A DNA stretch of 64,000 nt from Buttiauxella noackiae ATCC 51607 (lineage in GTDB: Bacteria; Pseudomonadota; Gammaproteobacteria; Enterobacterales; Enterobacteriaceae), in contig NZ_LXEO01000038.1 in NCBI RefSeq assembly GCF_001654865.1, positions 43,980 through 107,979 of the forward strand, written 5' to 3'. Shown here one piece after another: positions 7,686 to 18,334 of the stretch. How positions within the stretch are numbered: the first letter of the stretch is position 1; each line of letters starts with the position of its first letter. Made by a program: the position numbers and the translations under genes. Under the pieces are notes generated by a model. The model made no database searches, was not told the DNA's origin, and saw only the letters and a program-made list of their open reading frames with translations.

Positions 7686-10247
7686 ATGAGTACAACGGAA
7701 AATTTAGACGCCCACACTCCCATGATGCAGCAGTATCTGCGGCTGAAAGCCCAGCATCCTGAGATCCTGTTGTTCTATCGCATGGGCGACTTTTATGAGT
7801 TGTTTTATGACGATGCAAAACGTGCGTCGCAACTGCTCGATATCTCGCTGACTAAACGTGGTGCATCCGCGGGCGAACCCATTCCAATGGCGGGTGTTCC
7901 ACATCACGCCATCGAAAACTATTTAGCCAAGCTTGTGAATCTGGGTGAATCCGCCGCCATTTGCGAACAGATTGGTGACCCTGCCACCAGTAAAGGTCCA
8001 GTCGAGCGCAAAGTGGTGCGTATCGTTACGCCTGGCACCATCAGCGATGAAGCGTTACTACAGGAACGCCAGGACAACCTGCTGGCGGCAATCTGGCAAG
8101 ACGGTAAGGGTTTTGGCTATGCCACTCTCGATATCAGCTCCGGACGTTTTCGTCTCTCCGAGCCTGAAGATATCGAAACGATGGCCGCCGAACTTCAGCG
8201 TACCAATCCTGCTGAACTATTGTATGCGGAAGATTTTGCTGAGACGCGTTTGATTGAAGGTCGCCGTGGTTTGCGTCGTCGCCCGTTATGGGAGTTTGAA
8301 ATCTCCACCGCACGCCAACAGTTGAATATGCAATTTGGTACCCGCGACCTGATTGGTTTTGGCGTTGAAAATGCCCATCACGCATTGTGTGCCGCGGGCT
8401 GCTTGCTGCAATACGTTAAAGATACACAGCGCACTTCCCTGCCGCATATTCGCTCCGTCACCATGGACCGCCAGCAAGACAGCATCATTATGGATGCAGC
8501 AACGCGCCGGAATCTGGAAATAACCCAAAACCTGTCTGGCGGTTTTGAGAACACGCTAGCTTCTGTGCTCGATTGTACCGTCACGCCGATGGGCAGCCGC
8601 ATGCTTAAACGCTGGCTGCATATGCCGATTCGCAATATCGACGTGCTGCAAAAACGCCAGCAGACCATTGCAGCCTTACAAGAGCGTACCGCTGAAATCC
8701 AGCCGGTGCTGCGTCAAGTTGGCGATCTGGAACGTATTCTGGCACGCCTGGCATTACGCACTGCGCGTCCACGCGATTTAGCGCGTATGCGCCACGCTTT
8801 CCAACAACTGCCTGAGTTACGTGAAATGCTGGCCGACGTGCCAACAGAGTATGTGCAGACGTTGCGTGAAAATATGGGTGAGTTCACTGAGCTACGTGAA
8901 TTACTTGAACGCGCTGTTGTGGAAACACCACCGGTGCTGGTGCGCGATGGTGGCGTGATTGCTCCGGGATATCACGAAGAGCTTGATGAGTGGCGTGCGC
9001 TGGCTGACGGCGCAACGGATTATCTTGATAGGCTGGAAATCCGTGAGCGTGAAAAACTGGGGCTGGATACGCTGAAAGTCGGTTTTAACGGCGTGCATGG
9101 TTATTACATCCAGATTAGCCGCAGCCAGAGTCATCACGCGCCAATTCATTACGTGCGCCGTCAGACGCTGAAAAATGCCGAACGCTATATTATTCCTGAG
9201 CTTAAAGAGTACGAAGACAAAGTTCTCACGTCGAAAGGCAAAGCTCTTGCACTGGAAAAACAGCTCTACGATCAGTTGTTCGATGCGCTGTTGCCGCATC
9301 TTGAAGCGTTGCAGCAAAGCGCTACTGCACTGGCAGAACTGGATGTTCTGGTTAACCTTGCGGAGCGTGCTTACAGCCTGAATTACACCTGTCCGCAACT
9401 GACCGATAAACCGGGGATTAAAGTTGTTGATGGTCGTCATCCCGTCGTTGAGCAGGTTCTTAGTGAGCCGTTTATTGCCAACCCGCTAAGTCTCGCACCT
9501 CAACGCCGAATGCTAATTATTACTGGCCCAAATATGGGTGGTAAAAGTACCTATATGCGCCAGTCCGCGTTGATTGTGCTGCTTGCCTACATCGGCAGTT
9601 TTGTTCCAGCACAGCAGGCAGAAATCGGGCCAATCGACCGAATTTTCACACGCGTCGGCGCGGCTGACGATCTGGCTTCCGGGCGTTCAACCTTTATGGT
9701 CGAGATGACCGAGACGGCTAATATTCTGCATAACGCCACCGAGAACAGCCTGGTGCTTATGGATGAAATTGGTCGTGGGACTTCCACATACGATGGTTTG
9801 TCATTGGCCTGGGCGTGTGCCGAAAGCTTGGCTAATCGCATCAAAGCGCTGACCCTGTTTGCAACGCACTATTTTGAGCTGACTACGCTGCCAGAAAAAA
9901 TGGAAGGTGTGGCAAACGTGCATCTTGATGCTATCGAACACGGAGACACCATCGCCTTTATGCACAGCGTACAAGACGGTGCGGCGAGTAAAAGTTATGG
10001 TCTGGCCGTTGCGGCGCTGGCAGGTGTGCCAAAAGATGTGATTAAACGTGCACGCCAAAAACTACGTGAACTGGAGACGATATCTAACAATACCGCAGCC
10101 ACCCAGGTTGATGGTACGCAGATGTCATTGCTGTCAGTTACCGAGGAAACCTCACCTGCGGTAGAAGCACTTGAAGCGTTAGACCCTGATTCGCTGTCGC
10201 CAAGACAGGCACTGGAGTGGATTTATCGTTTGAAGAGTTTGGTGTAG
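7686..10247 (+). CDS. mutS: DNA mismatch repair protein MutS
   Basis: Mismatch-recognition ATPase, 853 aa, the same length as the E. coli protein. The mismatch-reading Phe36 and Glu38 are present in [12 protein letters not shown]. Walker A is [14 protein letters not shown] near residue 614, with Walker [17 protein letters not shown] and the signature [11 protein letters not shown]. The C-terminus [16 protein letters not shown] is the tetramerisation segment. Start ATG at 7686 gives [18 protein letters not shown]. It is convergent with rpoS and shares a bidirectional terminator with it. No internal disruption, so this strain is not a mutS mutator by truncation. Confidence 0.98.
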   Translation: MSTTENLDAHTPMMQQYLRLKAQHPEILLFYRMGDFYELFYDDAKRASQLLDISLTKRGASAGEPIPMAGVPHHAIENYLAKLVNLGESAAICEQIGDPATSKGPVERKVVRIVTPGTISDEALLQERQDNLLAAIWQDGKGFGYATLDISSGRFRLSEPEDIETMAAELQRTNPAELLYAEDFAETRLIEGRRGLRRRPLWEFEISTARQQLNMQFGTRDLIGFGVENAHHALCAAGCLLQYVKDTQRTSLPHIRSVTMDRQQDSIIMDAATRRNLEITQNLSGGFENTLASVLDCTVTPMGSRMLKRWLHMPIRNIDVLQKRQQTIAALQERTAEIQPVLRQVGDLERILARLALRTARPRDLARMRHAFQQLPELREMLADVPTEYVQTLRENMGEFTELRELLERAVVETPPVLVRDGGVIAPGYHEELDEWRALADGATDYLDRLEIREREKLGLDTLKVGFNGVHGYYIQISRSQSHHAPIHYVRRQTLKNAERYIIPELKEYEDKVLTSKGKALALEKQLYDQLFDALLPHLEALQQSATALAELDVLVNLAERAYSLNYTCPQLTDKPGIKVVDGRHPVVEQVLSEPFIANPLSLAPQRRMLIITGPNMGGKSTYMRQSALIVLLAYIGSFVPAQQAEIGPIDRIFTRVGAADDLASGRSTFMVEMTETANILHNATENSLVLMDEIGRGTSTYDGLSLAWACAESLANRIKALTLFATHYFELTTLPEKMEGVANVHLDAIEHGDTIAFMHSVQDGAASKSYGLAVAALAGVPKDVIKRARQKLRELETISNNTAATQVDGTQMSLLSVTEETSPAVEALEALDPDSLSPRQALEWIYRLKSLV

Positions 10248-10280
10248 AAGTGTCGGATCGACCGACGAGATAGCGGTTAT

Positions 10281-10310
10281 AGGGCGGATAAGCGTGACGT
10301 CATCCGCCCT
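10281..10310. repeat. REP element downstream of mutS
   Basis: Palindromic unit opening AGGGCGGATAAGCG and closing CATCCGCCCT, the typical REP stem with the GGATAAGCG and CATCC halves. It lies between the mutS stop and the shared terminator. Confidence 0.75.
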
Positions 10311-10324
10311 GAAAAAGGCATAAA

Positions 10325-10354
10325 AAAAAGCGGCGACCTTAGTCACCGCTTTTT
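10325..10354. terminator. Bidirectional terminator between mutS and rpoS
   Basis: 13-bp stem with one mismatch (10325-10337 with 10342-10354, AAAAAGCGGCGAC and GTCACCGCTTTTT) flanked by A and T runs. It can terminate both convergent genes. Confidence 0.88.
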
Positions 10355-10368
10355 ATTTGAAGAGTCGA

Positions 10369-11361
10369 TTATTCGCGGAACAACGCTTCGATATTCAGCC
10401 CTTGAGTCTGCAAAATCTCACGCAGACGACGCAGACCTTCTACCTGAATCTGGCGAACACGCTCACGAGTCAGACCAATTTCGCGGCCAACATCTTCGAG
10501 TGTTGCAGCTTCATAGCCTAACAGGCCAAAACGACGAGCCAGTACTTCACGCTGTTTAGCGTTCAGTTCAAACAACCACTTCACGATGCTCTGTTTCATA
10601 TCATCGTCTTGCGTGGTGTCTTCCGGGCCGTTGTCTTTCTCGTCAGCCAGAATGTCCAGCAGCGCTTTTTCAGAGTCACCACCCAGCGGGGTGTCTACTG
10701 AAGTAATACGCTCGTTGAGACGCAGCATACGGCTGACATCATCAACAGGTTTATCCAGTTGCTCAGCAATCTCTTCCGCACTCGGCTCATGGTCGAGTTT
10801 GTGAGAAAGCTCACGAGCAGTACGCAGATAAACGTTCAGCTCTTTCACGATATGAATCGGCAAACGAATCGTACGGGTTTGGTTCATGATTGCCCGTTCG
10901 ATGGTCTGACGAATCCACCATGTTGCGTATGTTGAGAAACGGAACCCACGCTCTGGGTCAAACTTCTCAACAGCACGGATCAGCCCCAGATTCCCCTCTT
11001 CAATCAGGTCCAGCAAAGCCAGACCACGATTGCTGTAACGACGGGCAATCTTAACCACCAGACGCAAGTTACTTTCGATCATGCGTCGACGAGAAGAGAT
11101 ATCACCACGCAGTGCGCGGCGGGCAAAATACACCTCTTCTTCGGCTGTTAATAATGGGGAATAACCAATCTCCCCAAGATAAAGCTGAGTTGCGTCAAGC
11201 ACACGCTGAGTGGCACCTTGTGACAACAACTCCTCTTCGGCTATGTCGTTATCACTGGGTTCCTCTTCTACGAGGGCTTTTTCGTCAAAGACCTCAACTC
11301 CATTCTCATCATATTCCGCGTCTTCATTTAACTCGTTAACTTTCAGCGTATTCTGACTCAT
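10369..11361 (-). CDS. rpoS: Stationary-phase sigma factor RpoS (sigma-S)
   Basis: Alternative sigma factor of the general stress response, 330 aa. Start chosen at 11361 ([14 protein letters not shown]), the conserved enteric start; the frame stays open 16 codons further upstream. Region 1.2-2.4 runs from [13 protein letters not shown] through [30 protein letters not shown] (given as landmark residues), and the region 4.2 helix-turn-helix is [21 protein letters not shown]. The gene is intact, while rpoS is often truncated in laboratory strains. In enterics its main promoter lies inside the upstream nlpD gene, giving a long sRNA-regulated leader. The 120-bp rpoS-nlpD gap fits that arrangement. 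Confidence 0.98.
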   Translation of the reverse strand: MSQNTLKVNELNEDAEYDENGVEVFDEKALVEEEPSDNDIAEEELLSQGATQRVLDATQLYLGEIGYSPLLTAEEEVYFARRALRGDISSRRRMIESNLRLVVKIARRYSNRGLALLDLIEEGNLGLIRAVEKFDPERGFRFSTYATWWIRQTIERAIMNQTRTIRLPIHIVKELNVYLRTARELSHKLDHEPSAEEIAEQLDKPVDDVSRMLRLNERITSVDTPLGGDSEKALLDILADEKDNGPEDTTQDDDMKQSIVKWLFELNAKQREVLARRFGLLGYEAATLEDVGREIGLTRERVRQIQVEGLRRLREILQTQGLNIEALFRE

Positions 11362-11481
11362 AAGGTGGCTCCTACCCGTGATCCCTGGGCAAAGCACCTG
11401 GCACTTCATTCTTTAAGTCACATCTGCGTTACCGCCTTGATGCCACTTAAATTACTCTGTGCAGCTAAGTACTTTGCCGGC

Positions 11482-12612
11482 TTATCGCTGCGGTAAATAA
11501 CGCAGCGGGTTGACGGATTTCCCCTTGTAACGAATTTCAAAATGTAAACGTGTTGAACTGGTTCCGGTGCTACCCATGGTAGCTATCTTCTGCCCCGCCG
11601 TGATTTCTTGTTGTTCCCGGACCAGCATTGTATCGTTATGGGCGTAGGCACTCAGGTAATCATCATTGTGTTTAATGATGATCAGATTACCGTAACCACG
11701 CAGCGCGTTACCTGCATACACTACTCGCCCGGAGGCGGTAGCAACAACAGCCTGGCCTTTGCTGCCTGCGATATCGATCCCTTTATTGCCACCTTCGGTA
11801 GCAGAGAAGTTCTCAATAATCTTGCCTTCAGTCGGCCAGCGCCAGGTTGAAATTGGCGCGCTATCGGACGTGCTGCTGGCAGTTGGTACGGTAGTCGTAG
11901 AGCTAACCACAGGTGCCGTAACCGGTGCTGTGACGACAGTCGCAGTACCTTTATTATTCGGCAACATTTTGTTAGCACTTTGTTCACCTGAATCCTCAGA
12001 ATACGTAATTACCGGCTTGGAAGCAACCACCGTGGTGGTATTTTGCGCAGCGATAGGCGCAACGCCTTGTGCGCTAGCATCTGCTGTAGTCACAGCATTT
12101 CCACCGGTAATTGGCGTTCCAGTAGAACTGCCAACTTGCAGATTCTGACCCACTTCTAAGCCATACGGGGCGGGGACATTGTTACGTTGCGCAAGATCAC
12201 GAAAATCGTTGCCGGTGATCCATGCAATATAGAAGAGAGTATCACCGCGTTTCACGGTATAAGTGCTGCCGCCGGTATAGCTACCTTTAGGAATGTTCCC
12301 ATACTGGCGGTTATAAACGATGTGGCCATTTTCAGTCTGTACTGGCGTTGAAACTACCGGCTGCGTTTGCATCGGTTGAATCATTGGTTGCTGTTGTACA
12401 GGCTGAATTTGCGAAGTCTGGCTTTGGGTGGACATTTTCGGTGGCTGGGTAATCAGCATTCCACCGGATGAACTGCTACCGGCATTGCTGCTACCACCTA
12501 CAGAACTGATAGGCGCCTGGCTGTTATTGCTGGTACAGCCAGCTAACCAAAGGCTAACCAGCGACAACGCTGCAATACGGCGTAAAGTAAAAGTTGGGCT
12601 TCCCGCGCTCAT
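11482..12612 (-). CDS. nlpD: Murein hydrolase activator NlpD
   Basis: Outer-membrane lipoprotein that activates the AmiC amidase at the septum; 376 aa. The lipobox is LAGC with Cys26. A low-complexity Gln/Pro/Ser linker (about residues 30-95) precedes a LysM domain ([20 protein letters not shown], about 118-165). A second Ala/Thr/Val-rich linker leads to the C-terminal LytM/M23 domain (about 265-375: [33 protein letters not shown]). The family lacks a full zinc-binding set and works as an activator, not an enzyme. It is the gene upstream of rpoS and an ERIC element separates it from pcm. Confidence 0.96.
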   Translation of the reverse strand: MSAGSPTFTLRRIAALSLVSLWLAGCTSNNSQAPISSVGGSSNAGSSSSGGMLITQPPKMSTQSQTSQIQPVQQQPMIQPMQTQPVVSTPVQTENGHIVYNRQYGNIPKGSYTGGSTYTVKRGDTLFYIAWITGNDFRDLAQRNNVPAPYGLEVGQNLQVGSSTGTPITGGNAVTTADASAQGVAPIAAQNTTTVVASKPVITYSEDSGEQSANKMLPNNKGTATVVTAPVTAPVVSSTTTVPTASSTSDSAPISTWRWPTEGKIIENFSATEGGNKGIDIAGSKGQAVVATASGRVVYAGNALRGYGNLIIIKHNDDYLSAYAHNDTMLVREQQEITAGQKIATMGSTGTSSTRLHFEIRYKGKSVNPLRYLPQR

Positions 12613-12668
12613 TTATCCCCCAAGAAAAACAATCATATGCTTATGAAAATACGGCAGAACTGACACTT

Positions 12669-12793
12669 ATACCCATCATCCTTCAAGCTGCAGGGGTGGT
12701 TGGCTGTAGACGCTCACCCCAGTGACTTACTCAAGTAAGCTCCTGGGACTCTCATCCTGACCGCCTACCTGCAACTCGAATACTAATGGGTAT
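12669..12793. repeat. ERIC element between nlpD and pcm
   Basis: 125-bp element with terminal inverted repeats ATACCCAT/ATGGGTAT. Its core reads CTCACCCCAGTGACTTAC and AGTAAGCTCCTGGGA, and it ends CTGCAACTCGAA, all hallmarks of enterobacterial repetitive intergenic consensus sequences. Standard length. Confidence 0.93.
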
Positions 12794-12866
12794 ACAACCA
12801 GATACCAAAATTCGCTGCGCGTTACGTTACGCCAAAACCCTTAGAAAAAAACAAGATATTTCCGGG

Positions 12867-13493
12867 TTATGCCAGCTCGCCCTTCACTAAGGGCACAAAA
12901 CGAACGGCTTCTACCGTATCAATGACAAATTCCCCACTCTGGCGACGAATACGCTTCAGAAATTGCCGATCTTCGCCTACGGGGAGAACTAAAATTCCGC
13001 CTTCATCCAGCTGTGCTAAAAGTTCACTGGGAATCTCCGGCGGTGCTGCCGTAACAATAATAGCGTCAAATGGGCTGCGCGCATGCCAGCCCTGCCAGCC
13101 ATCACCGTGACGGGTTGAGATATTGTGTAGATCGAGTTGCTTCAAGCGTCGTCTTGCATGCCATTGCAAACCTTTAATGCGTTCAACTGAACAAACATGA
13201 TGTACCAGATGCGCCAGAATGGCAGTTTGATACCCTGAACCCGTACCAATTTCCAGCACACGACAATCAGGAGTCAGTTCAAGTAACTCGGTCATTCTTG
13301 CAACCATGTAAGGCTGCGAGATGGTTTGGCCTGAGCCAATGGGCAATGCCGTGTTTTCCCAGGCTTTGTGCTCAAACGCTTCATCGACAAATTTTTCCCG
13401 CGGCACCTGTGCAATGGCCTCAAGCACTTTTTCGTCCTTGATACCTTGATTGCGTAGCTGTTCGAGAAGGGTTTGTACGCGTTTGCTTACCAT
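12867..13493 (-). CDS. pcm: Protein-L-isoaspartate O-methyltransferase
   Basis: Cytoplasmic SAM-dependent enzyme that starts repair of isoaspartyl residues in aged proteins; 208 aa, the usual length. SAM-binding motif I is [16 protein letters not shown] near residue 80, with [26 protein letters not shown] upstream (substrate loop, landmarks only) and [13 protein letters not shown] downstream. Its start overlaps the surE stop by 7 nt (ATGGTAA), so the two are translationally coupled in a surE-pcm-nlpD order typical of enterics. Confidence 0.97.
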   Translation of the reverse strand: MVSKRVQTLLEQLRNQGIKDEKVLEAIAQVPREKFVDEAFEHKAWENTALPIGSGQTISQPYMVARMTELLELTPDCRVLEIGTGSGYQTAILAHLVHHVCSVERIKGLQWHARRRLKQLDLHNISTRHGDGWQGWHARSPFDAIIVTAAPPEIPSELLAQLDEGGILVLPVGEDRQFLKRIRRQSGEFVIDTVEAVRFVPLVKGELA

Positions 13494-14248
13494 TGCTCGT
13501 CCACTCCTGATTTGCTCAACCAGTGGCTAACCACCTCACGAGCGCTGTGAGCGGTTAAGTCGACATGCAACGGCGTGACAGACACATAGCCTTCATCAAC
13601 CGCAGCGAAATCGGTATCCGGCCCTGCATCAAATTTGTCACCCGGAGGCCCGATCCAATACAGGGTGTTGCCGCGTGGATCTTCTTGCGGAATCACTTTA
13701 TCGGAAGGATGGCGGCTACCACAGCGTGTGACACGAATACCCTTGATTTGATCAAGTGGCAAATCAGGCACATTAATATTTAAAATTCGCCCGGTTCGCA
13801 GCGGCTCGCGCATCAGCGCGCGCAGAATCGTACAGGTTACCGCCGCGGCAGTTTCATAATGTTCATGGCCATTAAGAGAAACAGCCAGCGCAGGAAGACC
13901 TAAATGGCGCCCTTCCATCGCCGCAGCAACGGTGCCGGAGTAGATAACGTCATCACCCAGATTTGGGCCAGCATTAATCCCGGAAACCACCACATCAGGA
14001 CCTGGACGCATTAACGCATTAACGCCAAGATAGACACAGTCAGTCGGCGTGCCCATCTGCACGGAAATATCGCCGTTTACAAGAGTGAAAGTACGCAATG
14101 AAGATTCGAGCGTCAGTGAGTTTGATGCCCCACTGCGATTACGGTCGGGGGCGACCACCTGCACGTCAGCAAATTCCCTTAGTCGGGTCGCCAACACTTG
14201 AATGCCCGGCGCATTAACCCCGTCATCGTTACTCAAAAGTATTCTCAT
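13487..14248 (-). CDS. surE: 5'/3'-nucleotidase and exopolyphosphatase SurE
   Basis: Metal-dependent nucleoside monophosphatase of stationary-phase survival; 253 aa. The metal-binding Asp pair is in [16 protein letters not shown] (Asp8, Asp9), Ser/Asn ligands are in [14 protein letters not shown], and [25 protein letters not shown] follows (landmark only). In E. coli surE overlaps the end of truD. Here a 350-bp gap with a strong truD terminator separates them, so surE must have its own promoter. Confidence 0.97.
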   Translation of the reverse strand: MRILLSNDDGVNAPGIQVLATRLREFADVQVVAPDRNRSGASNSLTLESSLRTFTLVNGDISVQMGTPTDCVYLGVNALMRPGPDVVVSGINAGPNLGDDVIYSGTVAAAMEGRHLGLPALAVSLNGHEHYETAAAVTCTILRALMREPLRTGRILNINVPDLPLDQIKGIRVTRCGSRHPSDKVIPQEDPRGNTLYWIGPPGDKFDAGPDTDFAAVDEGYVSVTPLHVDLTAHSAREVVSHWLSKSGVDEQW

Positions 14249-14598
14249 ATTAAATTTACAAAGCTTCTTTTATACGAAAAAGATAAAACCACATGTTGGC
14301 CCCTGATATCACAACGCTCTGCGCTTTTTTAGACTAAAAACGGCCCAACGTGTTGTTTTATCCCATTCTGCTGATTTTAGTGCACCTGTCATGAATTTGT
14401 TGCAGTTTTTGTAACATTCACCACAAAGCCTAACCCAAGAGGTTACTATACAATCCAATGTTGACTAAATCACCTGCTGTGGTCTGAGGATTGCGCCGAA
14501 AACAAGAGGTTGTGGGACTTGGAGAAGTAATGTGAATGCGGAGTTTAAAACAAAAAAAAACGGGTAATGTCATTACCCGCTATGAATGTGCCCTACCG
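14249..14598. other. surE-truD intergenic region
   Basis: 350 bp without a supported gene. It contains the truD terminator (14551-14579) and then AT-rich DNA with imperfect repeats (CATGTTGGCC near 14292 and GGCCCAACGT near 14342). It must hold the surE promoter, but I cannot place it. No RNA gene was recognised. Confidence 0.5.
14551..14579 (-). terminator. truD terminator
   Basis: Perfect 8-bp stem CGGGTAAT/ATTACCCG (14561-14568 with 14572-14579) with a 3-nt loop. On the minus strand it is followed by nine T residues. A strong intrinsic terminator. Confidence 0.93.
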
Positions 14599-15645
14599 TT
14601 ACTCGGCAATATCCGCGTAACCGCCCGGCGCGTTCATTAATTCACGCACGACGCTTGTGGCGAAACTTCCGGCAGGCAGCCAGAAATTCAACTCAACGGT
14701 GATGTCATCCCACCAGTTCCAACTCAGTTCTTTAGGCATAACCAGCATCGCGCGGCGGGCCGCTTCAACACGTTCACGCACCAGTAACCCCTGCAAATCT
14801 GTTTCACCAGCAACACAATTTTGCTCAAACTCCAGCGCGGCATTTTGTGTGCCCCAGGCACCATCACCCGGCAGTGGTGCGGTAATCAGTAGTTCGCCAT
14901 TATCAACACGGGTTTGCAGCTCAGGCATTTCTTCAGGTGTTGCGACAAACCAGCTACCGCGCCCAGCAAGTTGCAGTGCATCGCCGTCGATTACCTGGTT
15001 ATAGTCGGGTTTCTTCAGCCTTTCGCTGACAATCTGGTTAAACATGGCGCTTCGGGCTGCGGAGAGATAAAAACTGCGCTTATTACGATCGCGAATAGGC
15101 GCATTAGTTTGCGCCCAGCGCACAGCCTGATGCAGGTTGTTTCCAGCAATACCAAAACGCTGGCTGCCGAAATAATTCGGTACGCCAGCATGTAGAATTG
15201 TATTCAGACGCTGTTCAAGCTCAGCACGATCGCTCACTTCACGCAGTACCAGCGTGAAGCTATTACCTTTCAGTGCCCCTAAACGCAATTTACGGCGGTG
15301 ACGGGCATATTCCAGCACCTGGCAGCCTTCAAGCTCAAACCCGCTCATATCAGGCATTTCTTTACCCGGAAGGCGTACGCAGAACCACTGTTCTGTTACT
15401 GCATGCTTGTCTTTCTGCCCGGCAAAGCTCACTTCTCGGGCTGGAACCTTCAGATACTTCGCCAGTGCATCAGCAACAAAACGGGTGTTACAGCCATTTT
15501 TCAGGATGCGTAATAGTAGTTGTTCACCGTCACCATCCGGCCCAAAACCCAGGTCTTCGATAACCACGAAGTCCTCTGGACTGGCTTTGATTATACCGGT
15601 GCCTTGCGGCTTGCCGTGCAGCCAGGTCAGGTTCTGCATATCCAT
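14599..15645 (-). CDS. truD: tRNA pseudouridine(13) synthase
   Basis: Isomerises U13 of tRNA-Glu to pseudouridine; 348 aa. The catalytic aspartate is Asp79 in [13 protein letters not shown]. Other landmarks are NYFGSQRFG (about residues 159-167) and the C-terminal [30 protein letters not shown] region. The start ATG overlaps the ispF stop as TAATG. It closes an ispD-ispF-truD operon behind ftsB. Confidence 0.97.
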   Translation of the reverse strand: MDMQNLTWLHGKPQGTGIIKASPEDFVVIEDLGFGPDGDGEQLLLRILKNGCNTRFVADALAKYLKVPAREVSFAGQKDKHAVTEQWFCVRLPGKEMPDMSGFELEGCQVLEYARHRRKLRLGALKGNSFTLVLREVSDRAELEQRLNTILHAGVPNYFGSQRFGIAGNNLHQAVRWAQTNAPIRDRNKRSFYLSAARSAMFNQIVSERLKKPDYNQVIDGDALQLAGRGSWFVATPEEMPELQTRVDNGELLITAPLPGDGAWGTQNAALEFEQNCVAGETDLQGLLVRERVEAARRAMLVMPKELSWNWWDDITVELNFWLPAGSFATSVVRELMNAPGGYADIAE

Positions 15646-16124
15646 TATTTGCGCGCCTTATGCAGCAGAGCGACAGCTTCGCAAGCGATGCCTTCACCAC
15701 GACCTGTAAAACCGAGTTTCTCAGTAGTGGTCGCTTTTACGTTCACATCGTCCATATGGCAGCCGAGATCTTCGGCAATAAACACGCGCATCTGTGGGAT
15801 GTGCGGAGCCATTTTCGGAGCCTGCGCAATAATCGTCACATCGACGTTACCCAATGTGTAACCTTTCGCCTGAATACGACGCCACGCTTCACGTAGCAGT
15901 TCACGGCTGTCAGCACCTTTAAATGCCGGATCGGTATCCGGGAATAATTTGCCGATATCACCCAGCGCGGCAGCACCTAACAAAGCATCCGTTAATGCGT
16001 GCAAAGCGACATCGCCATCCGAGTGTGCAAGCAGCCCCTGTTCGAACGGCACACGTACGCCACCAATGATAATTGGCCCTGGGCCACCAAAAGCGTGTAC
16101 ATCAAAACCATGTCCAATACGCAT
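15645..16124 (-). CDS. ispF: 2-C-methyl-D-erythritol 2,4-cyclodiphosphate synthase
   Basis: Fifth step of the non-mevalonate isoprenoid pathway; 159 aa. The zinc ligands are Asp8 and His10 (GHGFDVHAF) and His42 ([20 protein letters not shown]). [25 protein letters not shown] lies near the C-terminus (landmark). TAATG overlaps join it to ispD upstream and truD downstream, indicating tight translational coupling with the enzyme that supplies its precursor two steps earlier. Confidence 0.98.
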   Translation of the reverse strand: MRIGHGFDVHAFGGPGPIIIGGVRVPFEQGLLAHSDGDVALHALTDALLGAAALGDIGKLFPDTDPAFKGADSRELLREAWRRIQAKGYTLGNVDVTIIAQAPKMAPHIPQMRVFIAEDLGCHMDDVNVKATTTEKLGFTGRGEGIACEAVALLHKARK

Positions 16125-16834
16125 TATTCATTCTCCGTTTGGGTTAACCGCGTGAGGTAAAACTCCGCCAGCGCCAGGTCTTCAGGACGAGTCACTTTAA
16201 TATTATCGGCGCGGGCGCTAATTAATTCGGGATGGAAGCCACAATACTCAAGAGCCGAGGCTTCATCTGTAATCGAGGCGTGTTCATCAAGTGCGCGCTG
16301 CAAGCAGGTTCGCAGTAATTCCAGAGGGAACAGCTGTGGCGTTAAAGCATGCCAAAGGTCTTCGCGATCAACGGTGTGAGCAATCAGGCTTTTGCCTGGC
16401 TCTCCGCGCTTCATGGTGTCGCGTACCGGTGCTGCCAGAATGCCGCCGATTTTGCTGGTCTCGGTGATGGCCAACAAACGCGCTAAATCATCCTGATGCA
16501 AGCATGGGCGCGCAGCATCATGCACCAGAACCCATTGCGCACCCTGCACGACATTCAGCCCGGCAAGTACCGAGTCAGCACGCTGTGCACCGCCATTTAT
16601 CACGGTGACATCAGGGTTTGAGGCAAGGGGTAATGAGGCAAACCAGCGGTCGGTCGGGCTAATGGCAACAACGACACGAGCCACGCGAGGGTGAGCCATC
16701 AGGCTCGCCACTGCGTGTTCAAGAATAGTTTTATCGCCGATTTTTAGATATTGCTTAGGACATTCCGTTTGCATGCGGCTGCCGATACCTGCTGCCGGCA
16801 CCACGGCAATTACGTCCGGGGAGGAGTCTGCCAT
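16124..16834 (-). CDS. ispD: 2-C-methyl-D-erythritol 4-phosphate cytidylyltransferase
   Basis: Transfers CMP to methylerythritol 4-phosphate in isoprenoid synthesis; 236 aa. The nucleotide-binding loop is [20 protein letters not shown] near residue 12. The signature [10 protein letters not shown] is near residue 103, followed by [13 protein letters not shown] and [15 protein letters not shown]. It lies 20 bp downstream of ftsB and is joined to ispF by a TAATG overlap. Confidence 0.98.
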   Translation of the reverse strand: MADSSPDVIAVVPAAGIGSRMQTECPKQYLKIGDKTILEHAVASLMAHPRVARVVVAISPTDRWFASLPLASNPDVTVINGGAQRADSVLAGLNVVQGAQWVLVHDAARPCLHQDDLARLLAITETSKIGGILAAPVRDTMKRGEPGKSLIAHTVDREDLWHALTPQLFPLELLRTCLQRALDEHASITDEASALEYCGFHPELISARADNIKVTRPEDLALAEFYLTRLTQTENE

Positions 16835-16854
16835 GTAGATTCACTTACGCTTGA

Positions 16855-17169
16855 TTATCGGTTGTTCTGCCCTGTAGTGTTGCCCAGGCGCTTAGAACTA
16901 TCGGGTACCAGGCGGTAGAAGGTCTCACCTGGTTTAGTCATACTTAATTCGTTACGCGCGCGTTCTTCAATAGCTTCCTGCCCGCCATTAAGATCGTCAA
17001 TTTCCGCGAACAACTGATCGTTACGCGCTTTGAGCTTAGCGTTCGTCGCTTGCTGTGCAGTAACGTCGTCACTCACTCGCGTGTAGTCATGTACGCCGTT
17101 TTTTCCAAACCACAGCGAATACTGCAGCCAGACCAACAAGGCCAGCAATAGCAGCGTTAGTTTACCCAT
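16855..17169 (-). CDS. ftsB: Cell division protein FtsB
   Basis: Bitopic inner-membrane divisome protein of the FtsQLB complex; 104 aa. Start chosen at 17169 ([20 protein letters not shown]), matching E. coli; the frame is open 8 codons upstream. One transmembrane helix spans about residues 4-20. A periplasmic coiled coil follows ([22 protein letters not shown]), then the [19 protein letters not shown] region. It heads the ftsB-ispD-ispF-truD cluster. Confidence 0.96.
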   Translation of the reverse strand: MGKLTLLLLALLVWLQYSLWFGKNGVHDYTRVSDDVTAQQATNAKLKARNDQLFAEIDDLNGGQEAIEERARNELSMTKPGETFYRLVPDSSKRLGNTTGQNNR

Positions 17170-17353
17170 CCTGCCCCCTGAAAAACGGCACAATCATCGC
17201 ACAAAATTTTATCGAGCTTCGCTCTGGGCACAAGGTGGCCCTTCGTATTTGCGGCAGAATTTATCACAGAAAGCGCCAACATGCGCGTTTGCAGGTGAGT
17301 TAGCGGACATGCAGCCATAAATAGTCTGTTACGGTTTGGCGAATATTTTAAGA

Positions 17354-17677
17354 TTAACCCATCAGCCATAAGAATAGGATGCCGAACATTAGCGTTACGG
17401 CAAGCACCGTAGCAATGCAGCTAAAGATCAAACGGCCTTGTAAAAGAGAGTGCAGCGCAATTCCCACGACGACCGCGACAGGCAGCAAAGCGAGGAAAAA
17501 TGGCCAGGTATAGAGGAAGAAAAACAGCGTGTTAGGGCCATAAATCAGGAAAGGAATACCCAGCGCCAATAGCCATGACAAAAAACCGATAAACGCACCG
17601 GCCAATGACCAGGTTGTCTCTTCGGTACCAGGGCTTGCTTCAGCCGATGTAATTGCCATGTTAGTGCCATTGCGCAT
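17354..17677 (-). CDS. ygbE: Inner-membrane protein YgbE (DUF3561 family)
   Basis: Uncharacterised membrane protein of 107 aa, the same length as the E. coli protein. Three hydrophobic segments are visible: about residues 24-45 (SLAGAFIGFLSWLLALGIPF), 50-75 (LFFFLYTWPFFLALLPVAVV) and 84-106. The motif YGPNTLFFF is shared with E. coli YgbE. It sits between ftsB and cysC in the conserved order. No function is known to me. Confidence 0.93.
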   Translation of the reverse strand: MRNGTNMAITSAEASPGTEETTWSLAGAFIGFLSWLLALGIPFLIYGPNTLFFFLYTWPFFLALLPVAVVVGIALHSLLQGRLIFSCIATVLAVTLMFGILFLWLMG

Positions 17678-17699
17678 AACGAATCCGTAAACCCTGCAA

Positions 17700-17722
17700 G
17701 CCAGGCACGTTACGCGCCTGGC
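17700..17722 (-). terminator. Stem-loop after cysC
   Basis: 7-bp stem GCCAGGC/GCCTGGC (17700-17706 with 17716-17722) just beyond the cysC stop. The minus-strand tail is not T-rich, so it may be a weak terminator or a 3'-end stabiliser. Confidence 0.45.
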
Positions 17723-17728
17723 AATGTC

Positions 17729-18334
17729 TTAGGTTTTGATAATAACGTTACGACGCAACAGGTCTAATAATTGGGCTATCAAATTTGTTACTAATTGTTC
17801 GCCGTCTAAGTGTATTTCCGGATTCACTGGTGCTTCATAGACTGAGTCAATTCCGGTGAAGTTGCGCAACTCACCTGCCCGGGCTTTTTTATACAAACCT
17901 TTAGGATCGCGCGCTTCACAAATAGAAAGTGGTGTATCAACAAACACTTCAATAAACCGCCCTTCCCCGACACGATCGCGCACCATCTGGCGCTCAGCCC
18001 GATGTGGCGAAATAAAGGCGGTCAACACGACTAATCCCGCATCCACCATTAAGTTGGCAACTTCACCAACACGGCGGATATTTTCTTTACGATCGTCGTC
18101 GCTGAAACCCAAATCGCTACACAAACCGTGGCGTACATTGTCACCATCAAGCAAGTAAGTACTCACGCCAAGTTTATGCAGCGCTTCTTCCAGGGCACCA
18201 GCCACAGTGGATTTACCCGAACCGGAAAGCCCGGTAAACCACAGCACCGCACCACGGTGCTGATGAAGACTCTCACGTTGCTCAGCCGTTACCGGATGGG
18301 CATGCCAGACGACGTTTTCGTCGTGCTCAGCCAT
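17729..18334 (-). CDS. cysC: Adenylyl-sulfate kinase
   Basis: Phosphorylates APS to PAPS in sulfate assimilation; 201 aa. Walker A is [15 protein letters not shown] near residue 35, followed by [28 protein letters not shown] (landmark), [16 protein letters not shown] and [25 protein letters not shown]. Its ATG overlaps the cysN stop (TAATG). It is the last gene of the cysDNC operon, which in enterics is activated by CysB under sulfur limitation. Confidence 0.98.
   Translation of the reverse strand: MAEHDENVVWHAHPVTAEQRESLHQHRGAVLWFTGLSGSGKSTVAGALEEALHKLGVSTYLLDGDNVRHGLCSDLGFSDDDRKENIRRVGEVANLMVDAGLVVLTAFISPHRAERQMVRDRVGEGRFIEVFVDTPLSICEARDPKGLYKKARAGELRNFTGIDSVYEAPVNPEIHLDGEQLVTNLIAQLLDLLRRNVIIKT

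Noticed and set aside
12613..12866. Possible insertion-sequence remnant between nlpD and pcm
   Set aside because: The repeat is a standard-length ERIC element without transposase or target duplication.
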